DNA of 64,000 bases from Cedecea lapagei (GCF_900635955.1 NZ_LR134201.1:4278001-4342000), one strand, 5' to 3'. Counted from the first letter of the stretch, positions 1 to 8,888 are shown. The notes: generated by a model not told the origin, from the letters alone. Program-made: numbers and translations.

Positions 1-51
1 TTTTGGCGCCCGACTCAAAACTCGTTGAATATCGTGTGATGTTTCGCTCAT
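1..51 (-). CDS. Partial gene, N-terminus only, divergent from lysR regulator
   Basis: The first 17 codons of a leftward gene run off the window edge. An ATG is preceded by a strong AGGAGG Shine-Dalgarno about six bases upstream, and the frame stays open to the edge (protein begins MSETSHDIQRVLSRAPK). It is divergent from the LysR-family gene with about 100 bases between them, the usual arrangement of a LysR regulator and its target. I do not recognise the family from 17 residues. The target relationship is inferred from orientation only. Confidence 0.6.
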   Translation of the reverse strand, partial: MSETSHDIQRVLSRAPK

Positions 52-154
52 GGAACCTCCTTGCTGAAGTTGACAACATAAGCATACTCATCGAATATCA
101 TTCCAAAAATCAGATATTTTTTAACTAACAATCCTGATTTTCAGGACTATAGAT

Positions 155-1015
155 ATGAAGAATTTAGATCTCGATGTTCTACGCACCTTTGTTACCGGCA
201 TGACGCTCGGCAGCTTTGCCCGGGCAGCGGAGAGGCTGGGGCGGTCAACCTCAGCGATTAGCGCCCAGCTTAAGAAACTGGAAGAGCAGATCGGGAAGCC
301 TGTGGTCAAAAAGTCAGGGCGAGGTTTAGTGCTGACGCCGACAGGCGAAATTATATTGAGTTACGCGAAACGCCTGCTGGAACTGAATGATGCCGCAATG
401 GCTGCGGTTGCCGACACGCAACTGAGTGGGCACCTACGGGTAGGTTTTCAGGAGGACTTTGGTGAGGGGCTATTGACCGAAGCCCTTGGTTCATTTAGCC
501 GCACCCACCCCTCCGTCAAAATTGAAGCACGTATCGCGAGAAACACAGAACTGGAGTTCGCACTTAACCATTCGCAGTTGGATATGGCCTTACTGTGGCA
601 AACTCCATCAACTTCCGTTGAGAATGAAATAGGCCAAATTCCACTACACTGGATAGGTATCCCGGAGCGGATACAGGAATACCTCAACAACGGGCAGCCG
701 CTGCCTTTAGTGACTTTTGATGCCCCTTGTATTCTACGTCATCGTGCTATTGAAGCTCTGGATGCCGCAGGACTTCCGTGGAGAATAGCCTTTACCAGTA
801 GTAGCCTGAACGGCCTTTGGGCGGCAGCGCGAGCCGGGTTAGGCATAACGCCGAGAACCCAGGTGGGAAAACCTGTCGACCTGCCTGTAATCCATACACT
901 TCCCTCTCTCCCATCCTTAGGTATTTGCCTGCAGCGCTCTTCACCTGAACCTAACCCGGTTCGGGATTGCCTGGAAGATATCATTGAAAAACAGGTTCGC
1001 GCTTTTTGCCGCTGA
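155..1015 (+). CDS. LysR-type transcriptional regulator, LrhA-like
   Basis: A 286-residue protein with the LysR layout: an N-terminal winged helix-turn-helix (about residues 3-62, with SFARAAERLGRSTSAISAQL as the recognition segment) followed by a periplasmic-binding-protein-like effector domain. The start NLDLDVLRTFV and the following helix resemble the LrhA/HexA branch of LysR proteins. It would be a cytoplasmic DNA-binding activator or repressor. Its effector is not deducible. A partial gene is divergent on the left and is the likeliest target. The dat-ddc operon starts about 370 bases downstream on the same strand after a terminator, so a role there is possible but unsupported. Confidence 0.85.
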   Translation: MKNLDLDVLRTFVTGMTLGSFARAAERLGRSTSAISAQLKKLEEQIGKPVVKKSGRGLVLTPTGEIILSYAKRLLELNDAAMAAVADTQLSGHLRVGFQEDFGEGLLTEALGSFSRTHPSVKIEARIARNTELEFALNHSQLDMALLWQTPSTSVENEIGQIPLHWIGIPERIQEYLNNGQPLPLVTFDAPCILRHRAIEALDAAGLPWRIAFTSSSLNGLWAAARAGLGITPRTQVGKPVDLPVIHTLPSLPSLGICLQRSSPEPNPVRDCLEDIIEKQVRAFCR

Positions 1016-1149
1016 AAGCAGACAATTGCCTCGACTACCAAAAAAATGAAACCCCCGTTGCCAATAAATGTCCCGGGGTAAGTTTTTGTTGTTAATTATT
1101 TCTATTCACCTGAATGAGGCCTTTCCTGCTCGCTTTAACCCCGCAAATT

Positions 1150-1172
1150 AGCCTCTTAAAGGGGCTTTTTTT
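1150..1172 (+). terminator. Rho-independent terminator between lysR gene and dat
   Basis: A six-pair stem (AGCCTC with GGGGCT, one G-U pair) is followed directly by a run of seven T. It would end rightward transcription from the LysR gene and insulate the dat-ddc operon. No gene is evident in the 368 bases between the regulator and dat. Confidence 0.65.
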
Positions 1173-1383
1173 CATGCAATTGCCAATAGTTGACAGATCG
1201 GATGTCTGGATATCAACAAAAAAACCAATCAAAACATTGATTTTAAATAAAAAAAATCACAAAAAATTAATCATTGAGCGGGGGGGTAAAAAGCCATATA
1301 TTGGCGGCGTTTTATGCACCCCTAATGACATTTTGCTTACTTAATTCAGCCGCTGCGCTTATGCCGACGGTTGTAGGAGAGAT
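1173..1383 (+). promoter_or_regulatory. Upstream region of dat-ddc
   Basis: Non-coding leader of the dat-ddc operon, A+T-rich with several A tracts. The only firm element is the Shine-Dalgarno TAGGAGA just before the tandem ATGATG start of dat. I see no unambiguous -35/-10 pair or operator. A short open frame through this stretch has no coding character and was not called. Confidence 0.4.
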
Positions 1384-2769
1384 ATGATGACGGATAAAGT
1401 CCGTATTGATACTTTAGATGCACAATCTGCAAACGCTACCAACGAAACCTATTTGGCACGACAGGCTGAATTCGAATCGAATGTCAGAAGTTACCCGCGC
1501 AAATTACCGTTCGCTATAGCCAAAGCTCAGGGCGCCTGGATCATCGACGTTGAAGGTAACCGTTACCTTGACTGTCTGGCCGGGGCGGGCACGTTGGCGC
1601 TTGGACACAACCACCCTGACATCCTGCAAAGCATCCAAAACGTCATTACCAGCGGCTTGCCGTTACATACTTTGGATCTGACTACGCCGTTAAAAGACGA
1701 GTTCTCAGAATACCTGCTCTCTTTACTGCCGAGCCAGGGCAAAGAGTATTGCCTGCAGTTCTGCGGCCCATCCGGCGCGGACGCAGTAGAAGCCGCTATC
1801 AAGCTGGCGAAGAAACACACCGGCCGCAGCGGCGTGATCAGCTTCTCCGGCGGCTACCACGGGATGACCCACGGCGCGCTGTCCGTGACCGGCAACCTGT
1901 CTCCGAAAGCGGCCATCAACGGCCTGATGCCGGAAGTTCAGTTCCTGCCGTACCCGCACGAGTACCGCTGTCCGCTGGGCATTGGCGGCGACGCTGGCGT
2001 GAAGGCGCTGACCTATTACTTCGACAACCTGATCAACGACGTTGAAAGCGGCGTGCGCAAACCTGCAGCCGTGATCCTCGAAGCGGTTCAGGGCGAAGGC
2101 GGCGTGAACCCGGCCCCTGCCGAGTGGCTGCAGCGCATCCGTAAAGTGACCAAAGAGCACGGCATCGTACTGATCATCGATGAAGTTCAGGCTGGCTTTG
2201 CCCGTACCGGCAAGCTGTTCGCCTACGAACACGCTGGCATTGAGCCAGACATCATCGTGATGTCCAAAGCCGTTGGCGGCGGCCTGCCGCTGGCCGTACT
2301 CGGCCTGAGAAAAGAGATCGATGCCTGGGAACCTGGCCACCACACCGGCACCTTCCGCGGCAACCAGCTGGCAATGGCTACCGGCCTGACCACCCTGAAG
2401 TACCTGAAGGACAACAAAGTCGCTGACAAAGTTGCCGCTCAGGGCGAATGGCTGAAAGGCAAGCTGTACGATCTGCAGAAGCGCTATCCGGCGATCGGCC
2501 ACGTTCGCGGCCTGGGCCTGATGCTCGGCATTGAGATCGTGAAGCCAGAAGAAGCTCAGGATCACATGGGTTGCTACCCGGCTGACGGCGCGCTGTCTGC
2601 TCTGATCCAGAAAAAATGCTTCGAAGCGGGTCTGATTCTGGAGCGCGGTGGCCGTAACGGCTGCGTGCTGCGCCTGCTGCCGTCCCTGCTTATCAGCGAC
2701 GATGAGCTGGAAATCTTCCTGAGTAAATTTGAAAAAGCCTTGTTAGCCGCTGGCGCAAAAGCTGTCTGA
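1384..2769 (+). CDS. dat: L-2,4-diaminobutyrate:2-oxoglutarate 4-aminotransferase
   Basis: A 461-residue class III PLP aminotransferase. It interconverts aspartate-4-semialdehyde plus glutamate and L-2,4-diaminobutyrate plus 2-oxoglutarate, the first step of the norspermidine/1,3-diaminopropane route. Visible landmarks are the cofactor-binding GPSGADAVEAAIKLAKKHTG segment (about 128-147), the Asp of IIDEVQAGFARTGK (about D266) and the PLP lysine in MSKAVGGG (about K295). Two ATG codons are in tandem; the first is four bases from the Shine-Dalgarno core, so the second may be used. ddc follows after 14 bases, so the two form one operon. Length and pairing with ddc make the assignment firm. Confidence 0.93.
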   Translation: MMTDKVRIDTLDAQSANATNETYLARQAEFESNVRSYPRKLPFAIAKAQGAWIIDVEGNRYLDCLAGAGTLALGHNHPDILQSIQNVITSGLPLHTLDLTTPLKDEFSEYLLSLLPSQGKEYCLQFCGPSGADAVEAAIKLAKKHTGRSGVISFSGGYHGMTHGALSVTGNLSPKAAINGLMPEVQFLPYPHEYRCPLGIGGDAGVKALTYYFDNLINDVESGVRKPAAVILEAVQGEGGVNPAPAEWLQRIRKVTKEHGIVLIIDEVQAGFARTGKLFAYEHAGIEPDIIVMSKAVGGGLPLAVLGLRKEIDAWEPGHHTGTFRGNQLAMATGLTTLKYLKDNKVADKVAAQGEWLKGKLYDLQKRYPAIGHVRGLGLMLGIEIVKPEEAQDHMGCYPADGALSALIQKKCFEAGLILERGGRNGCVLRLLPSLLISDDELEIFLSKFEKALLAAGAKAV

Positions 2770-2783
2770 CTGGAGTAATAAAT

Positions 2784-4256
2784 ATGTCCCGATCTAACCC
2801 GATTCTGGCCTCCTCCGCGCAGAGCATTGAGGAGTACCAGCAGGCGATCGCCCAGACCAGCCAGGCCGTAGTGGAGTGGCTGCAGCAGCCCCAGATGTAT
2901 CAGGGCAAAACCGTCGCCGAGCTGAAAGAACGTATTCAGCTCGACTTCAATCCTCAGGGCCTGGGCAACCAGGTCGCGATTGAACGCGCGATTGAGTACT
3001 TCTTAAAAGACAGCCTGCTGGTGCATCACCCGCAGTGCGTGGCGCACCTTCACTGCCCAAGCCTGGTGGTAAGCCAGGCCGCGGAAGTGCTGATTAACGC
3101 CACCAACCAGAGCATGGACTCCTGGGACCAAAGCCCGTCGGCAACCATCATCGAGATGAAGCTGATCGAATGGCTACGCGCTCAGGTAGGTTACCAGCCT
3201 GGCGACGCGGGCGTATTCACCAGCGGCGGCACCCAGAGCAACCTGATGGGCCTGATGCTGGCGCGTGACGCTTACTTTGCGCGTCAGGGCCACTCTGTTC
3301 AGCAGGATGGCCTGACCGGCGACATCCGCAAAATCAGGGTACTGTGCTCTGAAAATGCTCACTTCTCCGTGCAGAAAAACATGGCGCTGATGGGCATGGG
3401 CTACCAGTCCGTCACGCTGGTGAAAAGCGATGAATTTGCCCGCATGGACGTGAACGACCTGGCGGCTAAAATCGCCCAGGCGAAAGCGAACGGCGAGCAG
3501 ATCATGGCTATCGTAGCCACTGCCGGTACTACCGATGCAGGCGCTATTGACCCGCTGCGTGAGATCGCGAAGCTGGCCGCAGAGCACCAGATCTGGGTAC
3601 ACGTTGATGCAGCCTGGGGCGGCGCGCTGCTGCTGTCCGAGAAGTATCGCGATTACCTCGACGGCCTGGAGCTGGTGGATTCCGTTACCCTGGACTTCCA
3701 CAAGCAGTTCTTCCAGACCATCAGCTGCGGCGCGTTCCTGCTGAAAGATGCTGGTCACTACGAGCTGATGCGCTACCAGGCGGCCTACCTGAACTCCGAG
3801 TTCGACGAAGAGCATGGCGTACCAAACCTGGTGTCCAAATCGCTGCAGACCACCCGCCGCTTTGACGCTCTGAAGCTGTGGATGGGCCTGGAAGCGCTGG
3901 GCCAGAAGCAGTACGCCGAGATCATCGATCACGGTGTCACCATGGCGAAGAATGTGGCGGCCTATGTGGCTGACCATGCTTCTCTGGAGCTGGTGATGCA
4001 GCCTCAGCTGGCGAGCGTGCTGTTCCGCTTCCGCCCGGCAAGCCTGGCTGGCCGCAGCGATGCGGAAATCGCGCTGCTGAACCAGAAAATCGGCGATGCG
4101 CTGCTGGAGTCTGGCCGCGCGAACGTTGGCGTGACCGAGCATAATGGCGTCACCTGCCTGAAGCTGACCCTGCTGAACCCAACCGTCACCCTGGAGGACG
4201 TCAAAGTCCTGCTGGCGCTGGTTGAGAAAACCGCAGAACCTCTGCTGAACGCATAA
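2784..4256 (+). CDS. ddc: L-2,4-diaminobutyrate decarboxylase
   Basis: A 490-residue group II PLP decarboxylase that converts L-2,4-diaminobutyrate to 1,3-diaminopropane. The catalytic features are visible: the stacking His in SENAHFSVQK (about H193), the cofactor Asp in WVHVDAAWGG (about D275) and the Schiff-base lysine in LDFHKQFF (about K307). It starts 14 bases after dat behind CTGGAG, so translation is probably linked. A strong terminator follows, closing a two-gene operon. Glutamate decarboxylase-like paralogues share these motifs, but adjacency to dat settles the substrate. Confidence 0.93.
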   Translation: MSRSNPILASSAQSIEEYQQAIAQTSQAVVEWLQQPQMYQGKTVAELKERIQLDFNPQGLGNQVAIERAIEYFLKDSLLVHHPQCVAHLHCPSLVVSQAAEVLINATNQSMDSWDQSPSATIIEMKLIEWLRAQVGYQPGDAGVFTSGGTQSNLMGLMLARDAYFARQGHSVQQDGLTGDIRKIRVLCSENAHFSVQKNMALMGMGYQSVTLVKSDEFARMDVNDLAAKIAQAKANGEQIMAIVATAGTTDAGAIDPLREIAKLAAEHQIWVHVDAAWGGALLLSEKYRDYLDGLELVDSVTLDFHKQFFQTISCGAFLLKDAGHYELMRYQAAYLNSEFDEEHGVPNLVSKSLQTTRRFDALKLWMGLEALGQKQYAEIIDHGVTMAKNVAAYVADHASLELVMQPQLASVLFRFRPASLAGRSDAEIALLNQKIGDALLESGRANVGVTEHNGVTCLKLTLLNPTVTLEDVKVLLALVEKTAEPLLNA

Positions 4257-4272
4257 TTTTTTGCGTAGGGAT

Positions 4273-4308
4273 AAAAGCCGGTGGCGAGCCTTCGTCTCCG
4301 GCTTTTTT
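4273..4308 (+). terminator. Terminator of dat-ddc operon
   Basis: A nine-base arm AAAAGCCGG pairs perfectly with CCGGCTTTT around a 16-base loop, followed by more T. It lies 16 bases after the ddc stop codon. The A-rich 5' arm would let it act weakly in the other direction too. Confidence 0.85.
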
Positions 4309-4416
4309 ATTGCCGCTGGCCAGCCCTTAACGTCCAACGAATATTGGCAGGATACATTCAATAAAAAACACCACATAATGCGCGCTAAAATAACCATAGC
4401 GAGCGCCATTCATTAG

Positions 4417-5649
4417 ATGAAATTGACCTCTCCGATCTCGATGTACCGTGGTTTACCCAAAGATATTTATTTTATTGCCCTGGCTAAATTCGTGCTTGGC
4501 TTAGGCAATTTTATTATTCCCTTCATGATTTTGCTATTAACACAAAAGCTTGGATATTCCACTGCGGTTGCCGGTAGCCTGGCTATGGGGGTCACCGGGC
4601 TTTATCTGATGGGTAATCTTATCGGAGGAAAACTTTCGGATGCATATGGGCACAAACAGGTCATGCTGTGGGGTGAAGCACTCGGCGCTTTCATTCTTAT
4701 TATCAGTGGATTCTTTGCCGACTGGCACATCGCTATTCCGGCAATGCTATTTATCAGCTATCTTTTTTTCGGCATTGCCCTTCCCGCCAGTAATGCCCTG
4801 GTTGCCGATTTGTCGTCACCGGCAAACAGAAGCGCCGTCATGTCCCTGAGCTATCTGACCTATAACCTGGGTTCCGGTATTGGTCCGGTATTGGCCGGTT
4901 ATTTATTCTGGGATCATACGGCCTGGATATTTTGGGGAAATGGGCTAGCAGGAATGCTTGGCGTATTTATTGTGCTGTTTTTCGTTACAAATAAAAAAAT
5001 GGATAACAATTTCTCCCAAAATGAACACTCAGCGCGAGAGCAGGCTATTGATGGCACCGTTTGGCAAGTCTTCAGACAGCGCCCCTATTTAATTATTTTT
5101 GGCGTGCTGTGTACCCTGCTCTGGATTTCATTGCAGCAGCTAACCATGACCACACCACTCTATTTGAGTCATCTTTTTGGCAAACAGGGCCCCATTTTAT
5201 ATGGCCAGCTGATGACCTTCGCCAGCCTCCTTGTGGTGATTATCACGCCGCTAATAATACGCCTGACGGCCAGAACGGAAGAGGCAAAAAGCCTGGCGAT
5301 TGCCGGCTTCCTGTTTGCCCTGGGCTATCTTTTAGTCGTGGCGGATAAATCCGTGGGGATGCAGTTTTTAGCCTGGAGCATCCTGACCGCAGGCGAGGTT
5401 TTACTGCTAACCAAAGAGGGGGTCTATCTCGCCAATCACTCACCGAGTAGCCATCGCGGACGGATAAGCGGTGTGCTTTCCACAATGAGGAACGTTGGTC
5501 TGATGCCGATGTATGCCGTAATGGGGGCCTACATAGGCATCTTCGGCTATCTTAGTACCTGGCTATTGATCGTCGGACTTTCCTTTATCACGGGCATTCT
5601 GTTGTTACTGTTTTCTGCCCGTCAGCGTCGGATACATTTTCAGATGTGA
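4417..5649 (+). CDS. Major facilitator superfamily transporter, drug/metabolite exporter type
   Basis: A 410-residue inner-membrane protein with about twelve hydrophobic segments in two halves split by a polar loop (about residues 190-215). The MFS loop 2-3 signature is visible as GGKLSDAYGHK (about 71-81). The fold resembles proton-driven DHA1-type exporters such as MdtH/YdeE. The substrate cannot be read from sequence. It sits 160 bases after ddc in the same direction but beyond a terminator, so export of 1,3-diaminopropane is only a contextual guess. The ribosome site is weak. Its last 62 bases overlap the convergent bactofilin gene. Confidence 0.8.
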   Translation: MKLTSPISMYRGLPKDIYFIALAKFVLGLGNFIIPFMILLLTQKLGYSTAVAGSLAMGVTGLYLMGNLIGGKLSDAYGHKQVMLWGEALGAFILIISGFFADWHIAIPAMLFISYLFFGIALPASNALVADLSSPANRSAVMSLSYLTYNLGSGIGPVLAGYLFWDHTAWIFWGNGLAGMLGVFIVLFFVTNKKMDNNFSQNEHSAREQAIDGTVWQVFRQRPYLIIFGVLCTLLWISLQQLTMTTPLYLSHLFGKQGPILYGQLMTFASLLVVIITPLIIRLTARTEEAKSLAIAGFLFALGYLLVVADKSVGMQFLAWSILTAGEVLLLTKEGVYLANHSPSSHRGRISGVLSTMRNVGLMPMYAVMGAYIGIFGYLSTWLLIVGLSFITGILLLLFSARQRRIHFQM

Positions 5650-6298
5650 TCAAGGCCGGCATCGCTCCTGGGATCAAATCTACGACATTCACCGCGTTTT
5701 CAGGATGGGGAAGCACTTCTGCCTGGCCGGTGAATAGGCCGCCTTTTTTGATCGATAATGTCCCATAGGTCAAAGTACCTTCAACACGCCCATTTTCACA
5801 AATATCGACACTTTCCGCCCGGCAAAGCCCCTTAACGCCGCCATCAACAATCAGTTCGCGGCTATGGATGTTTCCCTCTACCAGGCCATTACGCATGATT
5901 TTTACTATACCTTCTTGAGATTCGATATTTCCCACAATGGTACCGTAAACGTAGATTTGTCCGTTGGCGTTAATATTTCCTTCAAAGCGAACTCCGCTGG
6001 CAATAACCGTATTGCTTGACTTATCCTCCGCAGAGACGGTTTTATCCAGCATCAATGCCCCTTTTTCTTCTCCTGCGCTGACTGCTGATTTTGCGGCAAC
6101 AGAAGCCTCACTTTCTTTATTTTTTCTAAACATTTCGAAGATCCTTTCTCGTAATATATGGGCGATAAAAAAGAGGAATAACAGAAAGAGGAATGGGATA
6201 GTGTGATAGTCGTAGCACCATGTAGTAAGCACCAGTATCCAGCAGAGTATCCCGATATTCAGGAAGATATTATCTCGTGACCATGAGCGGCTATCCAT
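5588..6298 (-). CDS. Membrane-anchored polymer-forming protein, bactofilin (CcmA) family
   Basis: A 236-residue protein with two N-terminal hydrophobic helices (about 8-27 and 33-48), a charged linker, and a beta-solenoid bactofilin core (about 95-190) with repeating motifs such as GNINANGQIYVYGTIVGNIE and GLVEGNIHSRELIVDGGVKG. Bactofilins polymerise without nucleotide and scaffold envelope enzymes; the helices would tether this one to the inner membrane. The C-terminal 40 residues look disordered. It converges on the MFS gene with a 62-base 3' overlap, so the two mRNAs are complementary at their ends. The function in this organism is not known to me. Confidence 0.82.
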   Translation of the reverse strand: MDSRSWSRDNIFLNIGILCWILVLTTWCYDYHTIPFLFLLFLFFIAHILRERIFEMFRKNKESEASVAAKSAVSAGEEKGALMLDKTVSAEDKSSNTVIASGVRFEGNINANGQIYVYGTIVGNIESQEGIVKIMRNGLVEGNIHSRELIVDGGVKGLCRAESVDICENGRVEGTLTYGTLSIKKGGLFTGQAEVLPHPENAVNVVDLIPGAMPALITSENVSDADGQKTVTTECP

Positions 6299-6584
6299 TC
6301 GCTATCTATCCCGTAGTTTTTTTAAGAATGCTGCTACAACCAAGCATGTCATAATTTTACAGGAGGGTAAATAATCGTTCGGCTAACAAACCTCACTTTT
6401 AAGAGGTATATATTTTAAATCTCCATGTATAAAATAATTTATTAACAATAAAAATGCTAATCAGCAATATAGAGGAAAATAAAATTCCCTATTGTTTCCG
6501 ATAAATCAAAAGTATTCACCGCGAGGTCAATAAGATCGGTCGCTGGAGGAAATAAAAATTCCGCAGCGGGAAAAATGACAGCAA
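6299..6584. other. Gene-free stretch upstream of the bactofilin gene
   Basis: An A+T-rich non-coding segment that must hold the leftward promoter of the bactofilin gene. I see several TATAAT-like hexamers but no convincing pair at proper spacing, and no open frame with a ribosome site. The start of the bactofilin gene has only a weak GGGATAG upstream. Confidence 0.4.
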
Positions 6585-6610
6585 TAAAAAAGCTCCCAAT
6601 GGGAGCTTTT
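6585..6610. terminator. Bidirectional terminator-like hairpin left of island
   Basis: AAGCTCCC pairs perfectly with GGGAGCTT around a three-base loop, flanked by a run of A on the left and T on the right, so it could stop transcription from either side. It lies in the gap between the core bactofilin gene and the island and probably belongs to the ancestral chromosome. Confidence 0.7.
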
Positions 6611-6734
6611 CGACGTTAATGACGCACGGACATGATCAGAACGGTTAGATTTACCTGATTCATCACGAATGAATGTGTCAGTAATAATAGCAGGCTATAT
6701 GTGAAGGGATCCTGATGCCTTGCCCCAAAAAAAA

Positions 6735-6797
6735 CACATAAAATGTAATGTTTTTTGTAAAATTTTTCATAACAATCCCTGTTAAACATTACATTTT
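6735..6797. repeat. Left end of island: inverted repeats
   Basis: AAAATGTAATGTTT (6740-6753) and its exact reverse complement AAACATTACATTTT (6784-6797) form a 14-base inverted pair about 30 bases apart. The segment starting at 6735 also matches the inverted right end (CACATAAA-TGTA). This looks like recombinase core and arm sites for a two-integrase element. The exact crossover point cannot be fixed without an empty-site sequence. Confidence 0.5.
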
Positions 6798-6863
6798 GTC
6801 AGCGACTAGTGAGAAGCTGGAGCAGCCAAAAAACCAAGTTTGCATGGAGCAATTCTATTTTTG

Positions 6864-7769
6864 TTAGATTGCCAGTTGCCTCTTAATCTCGGCCAGTAAG
6901 CCTTGGACTAACCCTGCTGCAAAACGCTGACGACCAACAACCTCATCTTCGTCTTCGCCGTCTTCGCCGTAGAATCGTGCGTAGGCAACAGACCCCACCT
7001 TCTCATAGCCTTCACCATGCTCGTCGTCTCCAAAACGCATGGCGAGCGCCGCTAGTCCGTCTTTCAAGGCTTCTGGGTGCTGCTCTGAACGAATACGCTG
7101 AACGAATAGAGTTGCGACTTCTTCTATCGAGCCTGAGTATCTGATCACATGGATTAGGTCAGCGGCATCCTTCCTCTCCTGACGTTGATCCAGAGCCAGC
7201 GCTTTCAAAATTATAAATGCTGGTACGTCCGCAAATCTCACTATATCTACCGAGAGACCATCACCATCCAGCAACTGGGCAGAAACAGTCTTCTCCTGAT
7301 ACCAGTCGTGGACGATTCGGGCATGCTTAATTGTGAGTGCCGATACTCTTTCCCCATCGACGCTGATGACCCTCCCTGGCACCTCCTCCCCAGCGTCCCG
7401 AAGAAGCTCAACAACTACTTCAATATGCTCATTAACCCTACGACGCCAGCGCCAAGATGCGGTATTTCCCTCTTCGCCCCCACGGGTGAACCCACGTGCG
7501 TTTAACTGGCCCGCAAGGCTAGTGTATTCATCGCCTGCTGCCAGTACCTCTAGGTTTAACACTATGTCTACGTCCGAAGTACCAGCATGCAAAGGAACAC
7601 CGGGCGGGGCCGCTGGAGTGAGGTACCGAGGTACCAAGCCACCGACAAGTCTCAAAGTTTCCTTCAGATTTCCAAAAGCGCTTAGCAGTGTGAGTAACGT
7701 CCTCTCGCACGCCAATGTAACATTCTGATCGTATCCAGCCGCTGTACGGGGCTTCAATCCTGCTGCCAT
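6864..7769 (-). CDS. AbiEii-like nucleotidyltransferase, toxin-like partner
   Basis: A 301-residue protein with the signature of the MNT/AbiEii nucleotidyltransferase fold: VGGLVPRYL (about 42-50) followed by GTSDVDIVLNLE (about 63-74), supplying the G-G and D-x-D elements that hold the metal and nucleotide. A helical C-terminus contains QRQERKDAADLIHVIRYS. In type IV AbiE systems such an enzyme is the toxin; members of this superfamily can modify tRNA acceptor ends. The start codon lies inside the 3' end of the upstream gene (16-base overlap), so the two are translated together. Whether this divergent pair is a working toxin-antitoxin is inference. Confidence 0.72.
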   Translation of the reverse strand: MAAGLKPRTAAGYDQNVTLACERTLLTLLSAFGNLKETLRLVGGLVPRYLTPAAPPGVPLHAGTSDVDIVLNLEVLAAGDEYTSLAGQLNARGFTRGGEEGNTASWRWRRRVNEHIEVVVELLRDAGEEVPGRVISVDGERVSALTIKHARIVHDWYQEKTVSAQLLDGDGLSVDIVRFADVPAFIILKALALDQRQERKDAADLIHVIRYSGSIEEVATLFVQRIRSEQHPEALKDGLAALAMRFGDDEHGEGYEKVGSVAYARFYGEDGEDEDEVVGRQRFAAGLVQGLLAEIKRQLAI

Positions 7770-8869
7770 AAAGACTCCAATCGTTCTCTAATATGTTCCG
7801 CCAGTTCTTTATTGCGGCCTCGACCATCCAATAAGTCTAAGTAAAGAATGTAAGGACTTGCTAGAAAGATAGGGTGGTCCTGGCGCACATGCCGGTATAG
7901 CAAGCTTGCGGGCTCGCGCTCAATGAGGGTAACATTCGCCCCTTTGCTCACTGGCTTTAGGCCTAGCAAGTCAGCCATCTTATCCGCGTAGCCCCTGGGT
8001 ACTATGATCTCTGCCCCCTCAGTACTGGTCAGTAACGGGGCGTAAACATTAGCCGCCGCAGCACCTGTGAACGCCCACGGATAATCCACCTTCTGGCGAT
8101 CTATCCGTTCCGCAAGGTGAACAAGCAGATACTCGGGATTTTCAACAAAGGTGTACCACTTCGACTTATTTTCTTTGCGCTCCTTCCACTGTTCAGACCA
8201 AGCATCCAAAAGCTTACCTGGGTGAGTGAGCATTCTGCGCTTGTTCGGCCCTCCACCAGTAGATTCCACCCACTCACGCAACGTCAGTTCCTGCAACACG
8301 AGAGAGCAGGTGTACGAGGAAGTTTCGGCTTGTTCGGCCAGTTCAGTACCAGTTAACCATCCATGACTATTTATCAGAAGTGCATGGATTACACTTTCAC
8401 GAGCCTCAGTGAAAAGGTCAATGCCCTGTGTGTTCTTTTTAGAACGATGAGAAGGCTTTTCGATATTGATGAACCAGCCATCGTGCTTTAAATAAAGGCT
8501 ACCTCCCAACTCGAATGAGGCGATATTCTGTTCCTTAAGCTCCTGCTTAGCACCTGGGCTCAATACCTCTGCCGCGAGCAGCCCAATAGCTTCGTGATCA
8601 TGGCGAGTCTCGTGTATGTTTCTGTGGAGTTGGTACACGGCATTCCTCAAGTCTCTTGGGTAAACCTTCTTTTTGACTTCGACAAAAATCTGCAGGATTT
8701 TCCCCGGAGCCTTAATTACGATCATACCATCAAGCTCCGTCCCATGTAGCTCGTGTGAAGCATCGAGCACTGAGGCTTCAGAGCCGAATGCCTCAGCAAG
8801 AGCCTCCACCAGCGCATCCAGCATCTGCCTTTCGAATTCAAACCCTAAACGATGTGAGTGATGTTCCAT
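7754..8869 (-). CDS. AbiEi-like winged-helix protein with N-terminal nuclease-like domain
   Basis: A 371-residue protein with three apparent parts. Residues about 8-130 resemble a PD-(D/E)XK fold, with ELDGMIVI and IFVEVKKKVYPRD giving the D...ExK pattern. Residues about 150-215 are a winged helix (GWLTGTELAEQAETSSY) like the DNA-binding part of AbiEi antitoxins. The C-terminal part (FTGAAAANVYAPLLT, then RGYADKMADLLGLKP) resembles the AbiEi regulator/neutraliser region. It overlaps the nucleotidyltransferase gene by 16 bases. In AbiE systems the first gene autoregulates the operon, and two 16-base repeats lie just upstream here. Nuclease activity is only suggested. Confidence 0.65.
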   Translation of the reverse strand: MEHHSHRLGFEFERQMLDALVEALAEAFGSEASVLDASHELHGTELDGMIVIKAPGKILQIFVEVKKKVYPRDLRNAVYQLHRNIHETRHDHEAIGLLAAEVLSPGAKQELKEQNIASFELGGSLYLKHDGWFINIEKPSHRSKKNTQGIDLFTEARESVIHALLINSHGWLTGTELAEQAETSSYTCSLVLQELTLREWVESTGGGPNKRRMLTHPGKLLDAWSEQWKERKENKSKWYTFVENPEYLLVHLAERIDRQKVDYPWAFTGAAAANVYAPLLTSTEGAEIIVPRGYADKMADLLGLKPVSKGANVTLIEREPASLLYRHVRQDHPIFLASPYILYLDLLDGRGRNKELAEHIRERLESLWQQD

Positions 8870-8888
8870 AACCTTAGCCTCTAATACA

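Noticed and set aside
1114..1344. 76-codon frame between lysR gene and dat
   Set aside because: It runs through a terminator hairpin and T run, has no ribosome site and no coding character.
7185..7728. Antisense frames opposite the nucleotidyltransferase gene
   Set aside because: They mirror the codon pattern of the minus-strand gene and lack ribosome sites.
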